Origin: Gordonia phthalatica
GTDB lineage: Bacteria > Actinomycetota > Actinomycetes > Mycobacteriales > Mycobacteriaceae
DNA length: 64,000 nt
Assembly (NCBI RefSeq): GCF_001305675.1
Contig: NZ_CP011853.1
Span: 2,976,001 to 3,040,000 of the forward strand
Direction of reading: 5' to 3'
Under the pieces are notes generated by a model. It ran no database searches, was not told the DNA's origin, and was given only the letters and a program-made list of their open reading frames with translations. Positions 1 to 10,710 of this stretch are shown here, piece after piece. Each line of letters starts with the position of its first letter. The first letter of the stretch is position 1. A program made the position numbers and the translations under genes.

Positions 1-1383
1 CAGGCACGGGCGGCCGGGCTCGGGCTTGGTGAGGTTCAGGACGTTGACGATGATCGGCGACGTCCCGAGCTGGTGCGACTGGTCGACGATGTTGTTCATC
101 CACGCGCCGCCCCGCTTGGACGGGCGAGCGTAGTAGTCGCCCAGGAACAGGCCGATGCCCTCCCCTTCGCGACTGACCTCCCACACGCGCACGTCCGGGT
201 GGTAGCCGACGAGGTCGTCGCGTTCGACGAAGCTCAGGCCGTACAGCTGCCCGGCCGCGGCGAAGACGCCGTCGTTGATGACGGCGTTCAGTTCGCAGTA
301 GTTCTCGAAGTCGGCGATGTCCACGTCCGTGTCACCGTCGGCCGCGGCGCGGGCGCGCTGGTCGGCGGCCAGGTAGAAGGTGACGTCTGCGGCGGTCAGC
401 GGATGTCCGGCACGGTCGGCGAGCCGATCGAGCTCGGCCTCACCGGCGCGCATCGCGGCGGTGGCGAGTTCGGTGAGCAGGTCGGCGACGGCGGCGGGCG
501 ACGGCGCAGTGGCCCGGTCGATCACGTACTCGGCGTGCGAGGCGTAGCCGAGGAGGGCGGCGCGACGGGCGCGGAGCGTGACGATCTCCAGGATCATCGC
601 GCGGGTGTCGTACTCGTTGCCACGGGCGCAGCGGTTCATCGAAGCGTCGAAGACCTTCTGCCGGGACAGCGGGTCGGTGAGCTTGGCGACCGACGACTGG
701 CTGGTCGGCAGCTCCAGCGCCACCAGGTAGCCGCTCTGCCCGGCGGCTTCGGCGGCACGACCGGCCGCCGCAATCTCCGACGCGGACAGGCCGTCGAGGG
801 CGGCGGCGTCGTCGAAGTGCGCGGCCGACGCATTGGTGTCGTCGAGCAGGTGCTGCCCGAAGTCGGTCGTCAGGGTCGCGAGGCGTCCGGAGATCTCCCG
901 CATTTGTGCCTGTCCGGCCGCGTCGAGGGCGGCACCCGCGCGGATGGCGTCGCGGTAGCGGTCCTCCAGCAGCCGGGACTGCGCCTCCGACAGGCCGAGG
1001 TCGGCGCGGCGGTCGTAGAGGTCCGAGATCCGCGCGAACAGGTGCGGGTTCATCGCGATCGCATTGCCGTGCTCGGTCAGTCGGACCGCCAATTCCTGCG
1101 CGATGGCCGCGCGCTGCGGGTTGGTGTCGGGGCCCTCCATGTTGAAGAAGATCCCGTTGGCGCGGTTCAGCGCACCGCCGGCCGCTTCGAGGGCGCCGAT
1201 GGTGTTGTCGAAGGTCGGCACCTCGCCCGACGTCGCGATGGCGTCCACCTCGGCGAGGTGCTCGGCCAGGGCGACGGTGTACGCGGGCAGGAAGTCGTCG
1301 TCGCTGATCGACGCGAAGTCCGGCAGCTCGTACGGCAGATCCGAGTGCGCGAGAACGGGATTGAGCTGTCCGTCAGCGGCCAT
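1..1383 (-). CDS. M3 family metallopeptidase (peptidyl-dipeptidase Dcp/oligopeptidase type), C-terminus outside window
   Basis: Cytoplasmic zinc oligopeptidase of the thimet oligopeptidase/Dcp family, which cleaves short peptides. The frame is open from the ATG at 1383 to the window edge, giving 461 codons, roughly the N-terminal two thirds of a usual 650-700 residue protein. The helical N-terminal lobe is recognisable (NPVLAHSDLPYELPDFASI near the start; RDAIRAGAALDA, SYDR-like lid region). The catalytic HExxH motif lies beyond base 1, so activity cannot be verified here. The start lies only 4 bases downstream of the lepA stop, so it is probably co-transcribed with lepA. Family assignment rests on overall N-terminal similarity. 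Confidence 0.85.
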   Translation of the reverse strand, partial: MAADGQLNPVLAHSDLPYELPDFASISDDDFLPAYTVALAEHLAEVDAIATSGEVPTFDNTIGALEAAGGALNRANGIFFNMEGPDTNPQRAAIAQELAVRLTEHGNAIAMNPHLFARISDLYDRRADLGLSEAQSRLLEDRYRDAIRAGAALDAAGQAQMREISGRLATLTTDFGQHLLDDTNASAAHFDDAAALDGLSASEIAAAGRAAEAAGQSGYLVALELPTSQSSVAKLTDPLSRQKVFDASMNRCARGNEYDTRAMILEIVTLRARRAALLGYASHAEYVIDRATAPSPAAVADLLTELATAAMRAGEAELDRLADRAGHPLTAADVTFYLAADQRARAAADGDTDVDIADFENYCELNAVINDGVFAAAGQLYGLSFVERDDLVGYHPDVRVWEVSREGEGIGLFLGDYYARPSKRGGAWMNNIVDQSHQLGTSPIIVNVLNLTKPEPGRPCL

Positions 1384-1386
1384 CGG

Positions 1387-3240
<1,854 letters not shown>

Positions 3241-3391
3241 TCCTTGCGCGGCGGGTCCCGGGTGGGGCCCGGTACAGATCGCCCTCCAGTTTCGCACGAG
3301 CGAGCGCCGTGCTTCACCTCGCCGCAGCCCGGGCGGTGAACGTTTGAAGGATCAGGGCCCTCAGAGGGCTCGGACCCATCAGGTTTTCGCC

Positions 3392-3397
3392 TACGCT
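3392..3397 (+). promoter_or_regulatory. Possible -10 element for a leaderless hydrolase transcript
   Basis: TACGCT (TANNNT pattern) ends 8 bases before the ATG at 3406 and no ribosome binding site is present, the arrangement typical of leaderless actinobacterial mRNAs. No convincing -35 is seen. Inference only. Confidence 0.3.
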
Positions 3398-3405
3398 CGA
3401 CCTTC

Positions 3406-4074
3406 ATGAGCGGGGAACGGTTCACGGTCGAGAAGGACACGGTGGCGGCGGACGTGTGGTGTCCGCCGGATGCGCGGGGGCTGGTGATTCTGGCGCACGG
3501 TGCCGGATCGAATCGCGATGCGGCGATCCTGAGGGCGGTCGCCGAACCGCTGGTGGGGCGTGGGCTCGCCGTCGCCCGGATCGATCTCCCCTACCGGCAG
3601 GATCGCCCGAAGGGGCCGCCGTCGCCGTCGAAGGCCGGTCGCGACCGGGACGGGATCCGCGCGGCGGTCGCCGCACTCCGCGAGGTGGCCGACGGCCCGT
3701 TGATCATCGGCGGTCACTCGTACGGCGGTCGACAGGCGTCGATGGTCGCGGCGGAGGATCGCGACCTGGTCGACGGGCTGCTTCTGACCTCCTATCCCCT
3801 GCATCCGCCGGGCAAGCCGGAGAAGGCGAGGACCGAGCACCTGCCCGACATCACGGCACCGACGTTGATCGTGCACGGCCGGTCCGACGCGTTCGGGACG
3901 TCGGACGAGTTCGCCGACGCACTGACCCTGTTCACCGCACCGGTCCGCCTGATCGACGTCGAGAAAGCCGACCACAGTCTGAAACCCGACCGCAGCGGTG
4001 TCGGCGAACTGACCGCCGACGCCGTCACCGAGTGGCTGCTGCCGCTCGCCACCGAACGGAGCACGAACCGATGA
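3406..4074 (+). CDS. Alpha/beta hydrolase (KANL3/Tex30-like, dienelactone hydrolase fold)
   Basis: Small cytoplasmic serine hydrolase of 222 residues with no signal peptide. The nucleophile elbow GGHSYGG lies near residue 105, with RSDAFG supplying the acid and DHSLK the histidine near the C-terminus. An early LAHGAGSNRD segment forms the oxyanion region. This subfamily is small, conserved in actinobacteria and of unknown substrate. Its stop overlaps the start of the next gene (ATGA), so the two are translationally coupled. Confidence 0.8.
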   Translation: MSGERFTVEKDTVAADVWCPPDARGLVILAHGAGSNRDAAILRAVAEPLVGRGLAVARIDLPYRQDRPKGPPSPSKAGRDRDGIRAAVAALREVADGPLIIGGHSYGGRQASMVAAEDRDLVDGLLLTSYPLHPPGKPEKARTEHLPDITAPTLIVHGRSDAFGTSDEFADALTLFTAPVRLIDVEKADHSLKPDRSGVGELTADAVTEWLLPLATERSTNR

Positions 4075-4472
4075 GCACACCCGGACACCCGACTCGCGAT
4101 TTCGCGCGCACCGTCTCCTACTCCCCCGACCTGGACGGCGACGCCGACCCCGGCGAAGTGGTGTGGACGTGGGTGCCGTTCGAGGAGGACCCGACGCAGG
4201 GCAAGGACCGCCCGGTCCTCGTCGTGGGCCGCGACGACAGCCGGTTCGTGCTGGGGCTGATGCTGTCGAGCCAGGACTATCACCGCGGGGACGACGACTG
4301 GTATCCGATCGGGGCGGGCGCGTGGGACGGTGAGCACCGCGACAGCTATGTGCGCCTGGACCGGGTCCTGCGGATCGACGACGACAGCATCCGCCGTGAG
4401 GGCGCCGTCGTGGAACGGGCACGGTTCGACGCCGTCGCCGACGTCCTGCGCGACCGGTTCGGCTGGCAGTAG
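4071..4472 (+). CDS. PemK/MazF-fold protein (Rv2405-like), probably not a toxin
   Basis: 133 residues. The central part (EVVWTWVPFEEDPTQGKDRPVLVVGRD) resembles the PemK/MazF SH3-like barrel, with the usual GKDRPVLVVG strand, followed by LGLMLSSQD. There is no antitoxin gene next to it; instead it overlaps the hydrolase by 4 bases. From memory, M. tuberculosis has the same gene beside lepA (Rv2405), so it is a conserved core gene rather than an accessory toxin. RNase activity is not demonstrated by the sequence. Confidence 0.65.
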   Translation: MSTPGHPTRDFARTVSYSPDLDGDADPGEVVWTWVPFEEDPTQGKDRPVLVVGRDDSRFVLGLMLSSQDYHRGDDDWYPIGAGAWDGEHRDSYVRLDRVLRIDDDSIRREGAVVERARFDAVADVLRDRFGWQ

Positions 4473-4474
4473 GT

Positions 4475-4492
4475 CGGGAGGCCCGCCTCCCG
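4475..4492. terminator. Hairpin between convergent genes
   Basis: Perfect inverted repeat CGGGAGG-CCCG-CCTCCCG directly after the stop of the PemK-fold gene and next to the stop of the sulfotransferase gene on the other strand. No U-tract follows, so it may act as a weak bidirectional terminator. Confidence 0.5.
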
Positions 4493-5590
4493 TCAGCGGG
4501 TGATGCGGCGGCGGGCTCGACGAACGACGTTCGCGACGCGCGTCTTCAGCGCCGGCGTGTGATCCGGGACGTCGGCTGTCGTGGCCCAGAGGGCGATCGC
4601 CTCGAGCGCTGCGTCGAGCGCGTCGTCGACCGTGGCGGGCGGCTCGTCGGTGTGGTGGACGGCGGTGACGCGGAGGTCGTCGACCGTCCCGGACACCGGG
4701 TATCCGTTCTCGACGATGGTGGCGACGAGTCTCTCGGATTCGGCGGTGGCCCAGGCGAGTTGCTCACCGCTCAGCGCTGCGGGAGCGCCGGTGCGCGTCT
4801 TGAAGAGGTACTGCCCGATCAACACGCCCTTGATGAGGCCTTCGTAGCGGCGCCATTCGATGTCGTCGGGCTGCAGCTTGTGATTGAGGCGGCGGAGGAG
4901 TTCTGTCTGACCCGCCGACAGGGACGAGTTGGAGCTCGGGACCTGTTCGGGGAGGTCGTCGGGGTCGATGCCGAGGACGCGCACGAAGCGTTCCCACAGG
5001 CCGTCGCCCGGCGTTTGCGTTCCGGGTGCCGGGACGGTGACGATGTGGACGCGGTCGGCGCCCACGACCTGTGCCCAGTCGGCGCAGATGCGGCGGTAGT
5101 CCTGGAACTCCCAGAACGGTTCCTCGCCGGGACCGTCCGGACCGCCCATGATGGAGTCGACGAAGTCCGGCAGCGTGGCGCGACGCTGGTTCTTGACGTT
5201 CTCCTGCCAGACCGACGGGACCTGGCGGGCCAGGTCCCGGACGGTGAGGACCACGTGGATCTCGTCGGTGAAGTCGAGGTCGGCGGTCAGCTTCCGGATG
5301 TGCTCGGGGCCGGCGTTCGCGAAGAGTTCGTGGGAGACCAGCGACGAGCCGTGCCACGCCTTCATCTGCGCGACCATCGCGGGCCAGACGTCGGCGTGGG
5401 CGGGGTCGGCCCAGTCCAGGTAGCGCTCGGGCTGCAGGTGGGCGGCCGCGTGGAAGTGGTCGTCGATCCGGTTGCCCGGGTACAGGAGGCCCGCGCGCGA
5501 CGATGCGTGGTCGCGGTTGCGCCACAGTCGGTCCTGCAGGTGGGTGGTGCCGGTCTTCGGCAGACCGACGTGGACGTAGACGGCAGACAT
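4493..5590 (-). CDS. Sulfotransferase-family protein
   Basis: About 365 residues. The N-terminal HVGLPKTGTTHLQ is the 5'-phosphosulfate loop of PAPS-dependent sulfotransferases, and VVLTVRDLARQVPSVWQ matches the 3'-phosphate-binding region (R-x7-S). Such enzymes sulfate glycolipids or small molecules in actinomycetes; the acceptor is not predictable. Starts at 5590 (MSAVYVHVG) and 5602 (MVTRMSAV) are both possible and neither has a good ribosome binding site. It occupies a slot that differs from the M. tuberculosis order between Rv2405 and rpsT. Confidence 0.75.
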   Translation of the reverse strand: MSAVYVHVGLPKTGTTHLQDRLWRNRDHASSRAGLLYPGNRIDDHFHAAAHLQPERYLDWADPAHADVWPAMVAQMKAWHGSSLVSHELFANAGPEHIRKLTADLDFTDEIHVVLTVRDLARQVPSVWQENVKNQRRATLPDFVDSIMGGPDGPGEEPFWEFQDYRRICADWAQVVGADRVHIVTVPAPGTQTPGDGLWERFVRVLGIDPDDLPEQVPSSNSSLSAGQTELLRRLNHKLQPDDIEWRRYEGLIKGVLIGQYLFKTRTGAPAALSGEQLAWATAESERLVATIVENGYPVSGTVDDLRVTAVHHTDEPPATVDDALDAALEAIALWATTADVPDHTPALKTRVANVVRRARRRITR

Positions 5591-5682
5591 ACGTGTCACC
5601 ATAGAGGCGTACCGCCTGCTGATCGGCGTGCGCCACTGAAGCGCGTCGAGCAGTCCGTGTGCCACCTTCCGCCCCGGCGATT

Positions 5683-5710
5683 TTGGTGCATCGGATGGCG
5701 CTGGTATCGT
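5683..5710 (+). promoter_or_regulatory. Candidate promoter for rpsT
   Basis: TTGGTG and TATCGT separated by 16 bases, about 105 bases upstream of the rpsT start in an otherwise gene-free stretch. Inference from hexamer match and position. Confidence 0.35.
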
Positions 5711-5815
5711 TGACCGCTGTTGCGATGGACGCTGGCCACTGACCGCTCTGTCGCTATCGGAAACAGAACATTCGGCCTGAAACGGGTCGCACCGGAAGTC
5801 AGAAGAGGACATCGC

Positions 5816-6076
5816 GTGGCTAACATCAAGTCTCAGATCAAGCGGAACAAGACCAACGAGAAGGCTCGTCTGCGCAACCAGTCGATCAAGTCGGCTCTGC
5901 GCACCTCGATCCGCCAGTTCCGCGAGACTGTGGCGACCGGCGACAAGGAGAAGTCGGCCGAGCTGCTCGTCGTCACCAGCCGTGAGCTCGACAAGGCTGC
6001 TTCGAAGGGTGTCATCCACAAGAACCAGGCAGCCAACAAGAAGTCGGCACTGGCTCTCGCAGTCAACAAGCTCTGA
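5816..6076 (+). CDS. rpsT: 30S ribosomal protein S20
   Basis: 86 residues, highly basic, with the standard S20 N-terminus ANIKSQIKRNKTNEKAR and the C-terminus SKGVIHKNQAANKKSALALAVNKL. S20 binds 16S rRNA early in 30S assembly. GTG start with AGAGG about 8 bases upstream. It is monocistronic: a strong terminator follows and holA is on the other strand. Confidence 0.98.
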   Translation: MANIKSQIKRNKTNEKARLRNQSIKSALRTSIRQFRETVATGDKEKSAELLVVTSRELDKAASKGVIHKNQAANKKSALALAVNKL

Positions 6077-6140
6077 CGCGGCGCGGCTCCGGCCGCTCCC
6101 CCGCTCGGCTTCGCCGAGTGACAACAGAACAGCTTTCACG

Positions 6141-6178
6141 AACACCTCGATGACGGGCCACGCAGTCATCGAGGTGTT
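6141..6178 (+). terminator. Terminator after rpsT
   Basis: 14-bp perfect stem (AACACCTCGATGAC paired with GTCATCGAGGTGTT) around a 10-base loop, followed by TGTCGTGTCC, 65 bases after the rpsT stop. It can also serve holA, which converges on it. Confidence 0.75.
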
Positions 6179-6244
6179 TGTCGTGTCCCAGCATGTTGTC
6201 ACGAGGTTTCGCACGAACCTCCGCTGCGCTCCGACCCGCTCTGT

Positions 6245-7213
6245 TCAGCGCCTCCGCGGCCGCAGCTGCGCGACCGTCGCGACCGCGTGCTCGAGGGCGT
6301 ATCCGGCGTCGGCGGCCTGCCCCTTCACGTCGCCGTTGAGTTGCGCGACCACCAGGAGCGCCTCCCCGATCGACTTCGAGTCCCAGGCGCGGGCCTGGGT
6401 CTGGACTTTGCCGACGCGGCCGGGCGACATGCCGAGTTCGGAGGCGAGCGAGTACTTGTCCATGTTGCCGATGGACCGCACGCGGGCGATCGCGTGGACG
6501 GCCTCCGCGAGGGCGTCGGCCAGCAGGACCCGGGCGGTGCCGTGGTGCTCAGCCCACGCGAGGGACTCCATGGCGCCGGCGAGGTCGCCGGTCACCGCCT
6601 TGTCGGCCACTTCGAAGCCGGTCACTTCGGCGCGGCCCGTGTAGTACAGGCGGACCGCGTCGACGTCGACCTTGTTGCCGGTGTCCGCCACGAGTTGATG
6701 GCAGGCCGCCGACAGCTCGCGGAGGTCGGAACCGACCATGTCGGTGACGAGTTCGACGACTTCCGCCGACACCTTGGCGCCGAGCTGACGGAACTCGCTG
6801 CGGACGAAGTCGGCCCGTTCGTTGAGCCATTTCGGTGCGGCACACGCGAACTCCTGGGCACCCGCCTTCTTGAGGTGTCCGACCATCGCCTTCTGTCGGC
6901 CACCGCCGGTGTGGACCACCATGAGGGTGATGCCCTCGGGGATCGACTTGGCGGTCGCGGTGATCAGGGCTGCCGGCTCCTTGCCCGCATCGGCCGCGGA
7001 CATGACGACGATGATCCGTTCCTCAGCGAACAGCGACGGGCTGAGCAGTTCGGCCATCTCGGGACCGGTGACCTCGCCCGCGCGGATCCGCGTGACCGGC
7101 ACGTCGACGCCGGCCTCGCGCCTGCGTTCGGCCGCCACGCGGGAGATGACGCGACCGGTCAGGAAGTCGTCGTCTCCGAGGAGTAGGTACAGCCGATCGT
7201 TCACGTCGTTCAT
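6245..7213 (-). CDS. holA: DNA polymerase III delta subunit
   Basis: 322 residues. It begins with the DnaX-binding/AAA-like segment LYLLLGDDDFLTGRVISRV and continues through the delta family pattern (VVMSAADAGKEPAAL, LVTDMVGSDLRELSAACHQL). Delta opens the beta clamp ring as part of the clamp loader. Length and gene position (between rpsT and comEC) fit the mycobacterial orthologue. It is the last gene of the comEA-comEC-orphan pair-holA direction, about 40 bases after a small unrecognised gene. Confidence 0.93.
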   Translation of the reverse strand: MNDVNDRLYLLLGDDDFLTGRVISRVAAERRREAGVDVPVTRIRAGEVTGPEMAELLSPSLFAEERIIVVMSAADAGKEPAALITATAKSIPEGITLMVVHTGGGRQKAMVGHLKKAGAQEFACAAPKWLNERADFVRSEFRQLGAKVSAEVVELVTDMVGSDLRELSAACHQLVADTGNKVDVDAVRLYYTGRAEVTGFEVADKAVTGDLAGAMESLAWAEHHGTARVLLADALAEAVHAIARVRSIGNMDKYSLASELGMSPGRVGKVQTQARAWDSKSIGEALLVVAQLNGDVKGQAADAGYALEHAVATVAQLRPRRR

Positions 7214-7252
7214 GGTGCCAGACCGCTCCGACAGGAATGGCGGGAGTCTCGG

Positions 7253-7582
7253 CTACGCCGACGCCCTGGTCCGGGGAGGTCGGGATCGGACGACGTTGTC
7301 GTCCTCGTCGAGCAGTTCGACGCCACCTGTCACTCCACGCACGATCTCATCGAAGATCCGGATCGCCCACTCGTTGTGTTCTGCGTCGGGAAGGCCAGAG
7401 ACGAGCGAGACAGCCATCGCTCGAACCCCTCGATGGACGTAGATGCGAACACCGTCCGGCGTCTCGAGGTGCACTCCAGTCCCGTAGGCATCCGGAACTG
7501 ACGCAAATTCCAAGCAACGGCGAATCGCCTCATCCAACGCGTCGGTCGGCACCTCGGAAACCGTGATCACGTCGCACCTCAC
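7253..7582 (-). CDS. Unrecognised small protein, second gene of an orphan pair
   Basis: 109 residues, acidic, no signal or membrane segment. It reads as one compact alpha/beta domain (VHLETPDGVRIYVHRGVRAMAVSLVSGL, then GGVELLDEDDNVV). GTG start with GGAGG 9 bases upstream, inside the end of the preceding gene, so the two are coupled. The base composition is less GC-rich than holA or comEC. Size, coupling and location would fit an immunity-like partner of the upstream protein, but I see no family motif and give no function. Confidence 0.6.
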   Translation of the reverse strand: MRCDVITVSEVPTDALDEAIRRCLEFASVPDAYGTGVHLETPDGVRIYVHRGVRAMAVSLVSGLPDAEHNEWAIRIFDEIVRGVTGGVELLDEDDNVVRSRPPRTRASA

Positions 7583-7588
7583 CCCGGT

Positions 7589-8065
7589 TCACCTCCGCCC
7601 GATCTCACGGTCATAGCCACTTCCGATGATTCGAATGTACCGCGAGTCACCATGTTCGACTATCCGCTCCATCTCCGCTTCGAGCTCCCATCGATTGATG
7701 TCTGATTGCGTCGCATTCACGTAGGTCAGGGACGCGTGCTGCTCATTCTGAACGCGCGCGACCCGGGCTCCGAATGCGGTCACGTTGTGCCCTTTCGATG
7801 TGAAGAGCGATTCCTGCAACCTCCTCGCCTTGACTGCGAGGTCGGACAAGGTCACTGTCGAATCGACGGTGACCCGTTGACCCGTGATGTCGAACTCCCA
7901 TTCCAGGCGACGTTCGTCATCACGATACGAGTACCCGCGACCTCCGCGCATCGGCGTCCGACCAGGCACTGAACCACGAGGGCCGCCCCTCTGACCACGT
8001 GCACGCTGGGACCGCCGAGTTCGCGTCTCGTCGGCAGCCGAGTCATCCTCCGGTTCTTCATCCAC
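7589..8065 (-). CDS. Unrecognised protein with basic N-terminus, first gene of an orphan pair
   Basis: 158 residues. Residues 1-45 are disordered and Arg/Gly-rich (TRTRRSQRARGQRGGPRG), followed by a folded part (RRLEWEFDITGQRVTVDSTVTLSDLAVKAR) and a tail ending SRYIRIIGSGYDREIGRR. It overlaps the comEC stop by 8 bases and has the same less GC-rich composition as the next gene. The layout, a linker plus a C-terminal domain followed by a small coupled gene, resembles a toxin-domain fragment with a partner, but this is speculation. Confidence 0.55.
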   Translation of the reverse strand: MDEEPEDDSAADETRTRRSQRARGQRGGPRGSVPGRTPMRGGRGYSYRDDERRLEWEFDITGQRVTVDSTVTLSDLAVKARRLQESLFTSKGHNVTAFGARVARVQNEQHASLTYVNATQSDINRWELEAEMERIVEHGDSRYIRIIGSGYDREIGRR

Positions 8066-9551
8066 GGTGTAACCGCCGCCCCGCTGATCGAGTCCGGTTC
8101 CGCCACCACAACACCGCCGCGATGAGCCCGCCCAATACGAACACCGTCATCCATCCCGGGACCTCGATGCTCGACCACGTCGGGCCGCCGAGGCGGTCGG
8201 CGACGGCGATGAGCCACCGCGTCGGCGGGCCCGCTGCGCGGATCAGGAACTCGGCGAGAACACCGCCGGGACCGTAGCGGGAGCCGAGGGCTCCGACCAC
8301 CGCGGCGGCAGTCCCCAGGAGGCCCGCCATGCCGACCACCGGTATCGCCAGCAGGTTGGCGGGGACCGCGAGTACGTTGGCGGTGTCGGTGAGAACGATC
8401 AGCAGCGGTGTCGTCAGGATCTGGGCCGCGAGGGTCATCGACAGGAGCATCGCCGGGGCCTCCGGCATGCCCCGGATGACGAGCGCTCGCCGGATCGGCA
8501 CCGACCACAGCACCAACCCGAGGGTGGCGACCACCGACAGCGCGAAGCCCGGCGCCACCGCCATCTGCGGCCACAGCAGGATCACGACGATCACCGCGGT
8601 TCCCAGCGCGGGCAGCGCCTGCGACCGCCGCGACCCGAGTCCTGCGACCAGGCCGACCGATCCCATGACCGCGGCCCGCAAGACGCTGTCGGAGGGGCGG
8701 ACCAGGATCACGAAACCGACGATCGCCACCGCCCCGACGGCGACGACCGTCCGCGCGGACGCGCCCGTCATCCGGACGGCGAGGATCACGGTTCCGCACA
8801 CGAGCACCAAATTGCTGCCCGACACAGCCACGAGGTGTGTGAGCCCGGCACTGCGGAAATTGTCCGACGTCCGCTGATCGAGCCCGCTCACGTCCCCGAG
8901 AACGAGTCCGGGCAACAGTCCCGCAGGACGCTCGCCGAGGGCGCGGGCGGCGACGTCGCGCAACCGCTCCCGCACTCGACCGGCAACGGTCTGCCACCAC
9001 GGTGCCTCACCGATCTTCTCCAGTTCGCCGACGGCACTCAACCTGGCCGCGACCAGCCGATCCGCGACACCCTCCCGCGGTGGCCGGACACGCGCCCGCA
9101 CTCGATAGCGTTCCCCCGGCAGCGGATCGACCATCGACGACCGCGCCAACAGCGTCGCCGCCACCGGCCGCTGCCGCGCCCCGCGAACAGCCTCGACTTC
9201 GACGGGCAGGCTCATCATCCCCGGAATCGAGAACGACGGATCACCCGCCACCGTCACCTCCACCACGGGCTTGCCGTCCACCGCGACGATCGGCGCCTCA
9301 TCCACGGCGATGATCCGCAGCAGCACCACGATCGTCGACGCCGCCGTCACCCCGCACACGGCCGCCGCAGTGACGGCGACGGACCGCCCGAACTCCCCCG
9401 CCGACCGCGACCACCCGATCGCCGCCAGTCCCCCGACCACACAACCGGCGGCGATCCCCGCACTCACCCCGACCGGCGCCGCCAACGCGACCGCCGCAGC
9501 CGCCCAGCACCCCGCGGCAGGCGCCGCCAACCGCAGGTCGGCGGTCTTCAC
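8058..9551 (-). CDS. comEC: ComEC/Rec2-type competence membrane protein without a metallo-beta-lactamase domain
   Basis: 497 residues. Three N-terminal hydrophobic segments are followed by a soluble OB-like region (about 90-200) and the Competence domain with LVLGDVSGLDQRTSDNFRSAGLTHLVAVSGSNL and multiple helices. The protein ends just after the membrane domain, so the C-terminal beta-lactamase-like nuclease domain of Bacillus ComEC is missing, as I recall for the mycobacterial orthologue. The family moves single-stranded DNA across the membrane. GTG start overlaps the comEA stop (GTGA). Confidence 0.9.
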   Translation of the reverse strand: MKTADLRLAAPAAGCWAAAAVALAAPVGVSAGIAAGCVVGGLAAIGWSRSAGEFGRSVAVTAAAVCGVTAASTIVVLLRIIAVDEAPIVAVDGKPVVEVTVAGDPSFSIPGMMSLPVEVEAVRGARQRPVAATLLARSSMVDPLPGERYRVRARVRPPREGVADRLVAARLSAVGELEKIGEAPWWQTVAGRVRERLRDVAARALGERPAGLLPGLVLGDVSGLDQRTSDNFRSAGLTHLVAVSGSNLVLVCGTVILAVRMTGASARTVVAVGAVAIVGFVILVRPSDSVLRAAVMGSVGLVAGLGSRRSQALPALGTAVIVVILLWPQMAVAPGFALSVVATLGLVLWSVPIRRALVIRGMPEAPAMLLSMTLAAQILTTPLLIVLTDTANVLAVPANLLAIPVVGMAGLLGTAAAVVGALGSRYGPGGVLAEFLIRAAGPPTRWLIAVADRLGGPTWSSIEVPGWMTVFVLGGLIAAVLWWRNRTRSAGRRLHRG

Positions 9552-10609
9552 CCGACCGTGACGAGCGGCTTCAGCTTCGCGAGTCGCGCCGGCCCGATCC
9601 CGTCGACCTCCGCGAGCTGCTCCACCGAAGTGAACTTCCCGTTGGCCTGTCGCCACGCGATGATCGCCTCGGCGGTCACCGGACCGACGCCCGGAAGCGT
9701 GTCGAGCTGCTCGGCGGTCGCTGTGTTGAGGTTCACGAGGCCGGTGCCGTCGGCGGGGAGGCTGCCGCCCGCACCCGGCGGCGCTCCCCCGGACGGTTCG
9801 CCACCGGACGCACCGGACGCCGGGACCACCGCACTCTTCACCGAGCCGCCGTCGCCCTGCCCGACGAGGATCTGGTCGCCGTCGTGCAGCAACTGGGCCA
9901 TGTTGAGACTGATGAGGTCGGCGCCGGGTCGGGCGCCGCCTGCCTGCGCGATCGCATCGGCCACCCGCGCCGTGTCGACGATCCGCACCAGACCCGGTTT
10001 GCGGACCAGCCCGACGACGCTGACGATGATCCGGCCGTCGGGCGCAGTCGACGAAGCGGACGCTGACGGAACCGTGCCCGATGACGGCCTGCCTGGTTCC
10101 GCCGATTCGACGGCGGCGTCGAACGCGACGACGGGCGCGGTCGGCTCATTCTGCTTCAAGAGCGAGTAACCGGCGATCGCACACGCGATGAGCCCCACGA
10201 CGATCAGTCCGATCGCTGCGGGCGGGAGCATCGTCAGACGACGTCGCGGCGGCTCCCAGTCGTCCTCCCACTCATCGTCGTCACCGAGCGATTCCAGGCC
10301 GGGCAGTTCACCGTCCGACGCCGACTGCTCGTCGTCGCCGTCCCAGTCGTTGTCGAACCAATCGGTGTCTTCGGTCTCGCTCGACGGTCTCCAGTCCGGA
10401 TCGTCGTTCCCCGCCGGTGTCGGGGGCGCCGCCGCCTCGGCCGGTTCAGCGTCGCGTGCGGCCCACGCGTCGCGTCCGGCCGGGGTGTCGAGCCAGCTCG
10501 GCATGCCGGTGACACCCCAGGGCTGCGTCGACGGTTCCGGCGGCGCCAGCCTCGCCAATGGATCGGGCCCGTTGTCGCGGTCGCGGCCCACCCGCTTGTT
10601 CCTCCCCAT
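9548..10609 (-). CDS. comEA: ComEA-family DNA-binding protein (SLBB plus helix-hairpin-helix)
   Basis: About 353 residues: an acidic, low-complexity cytoplasmic N-terminus (1-125), one membrane segment (about 128-150), a Ser/Pro/Ala linker, an SLBB domain (about 193-250), a Gly/Pro-rich spacer and a C-terminal tandem HhH (LVNLNTATAEQLDTLPGVGP; VDGIGPARLAKLKPL). The HhH would bind double-stranded DNA outside the membrane and pass it to ComEC. Long acidic N-termini of this kind are unusual compared with Bacillus ComEA. The start at 10609 lacks a clear ribosome binding site; an ATG at 10660 would add 17 residues. Confidence 0.88.
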   Translation of the reverse strand: MGRNKRVGRDRDNGPDPLARLAPPEPSTQPWGVTGMPSWLDTPAGRDAWAARDAEPAEAAAPPTPAGNDDPDWRPSSETEDTDWFDNDWDGDDEQSASDGELPGLESLGDDDEWEDDWEPPRRRLTMLPPAAIGLIVVGLIACAIAGYSLLKQNEPTAPVVAFDAAVESAEPGRPSSGTVPSASASSTAPDGRIIVSVVGLVRKPGLVRIVDTARVADAIAQAGGARPGADLISLNMAQLLHDGDQILVGQGDGGSVKSAVVPASGASGGEPSGGAPPGAGGSLPADGTGLVNLNTATAEQLDTLPGVGPVTAEAIIAWRQANGKFTSVEQLAEVDGIGPARLAKLKPLVTVG

Positions 10610-10710
10610 GAGCGCACGGTAGGTCCGACGCGACCGCGGGAGAAGGGACGTCGAGACCATTCGGCGGAACTGTGGATGAATCGGACGTTTTCCACAGATT
10701 CGGCACCGAG

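Noticed and set aside
4071..4472. PemK/MazF-like gene as a toxin-antitoxin module
   Set aside because: No antitoxin gene adjoins it. The partner is an alpha/beta hydrolase and the arrangement is conserved next to lepA in mycobacteria.
8058..10609. A complete natural-transformation locus
   Set aside because: ComEC lacks the nuclease-like C-terminal domain and no type IV pilus or comF/dprA genes are in the window. The pair is conserved in non-competent relatives.
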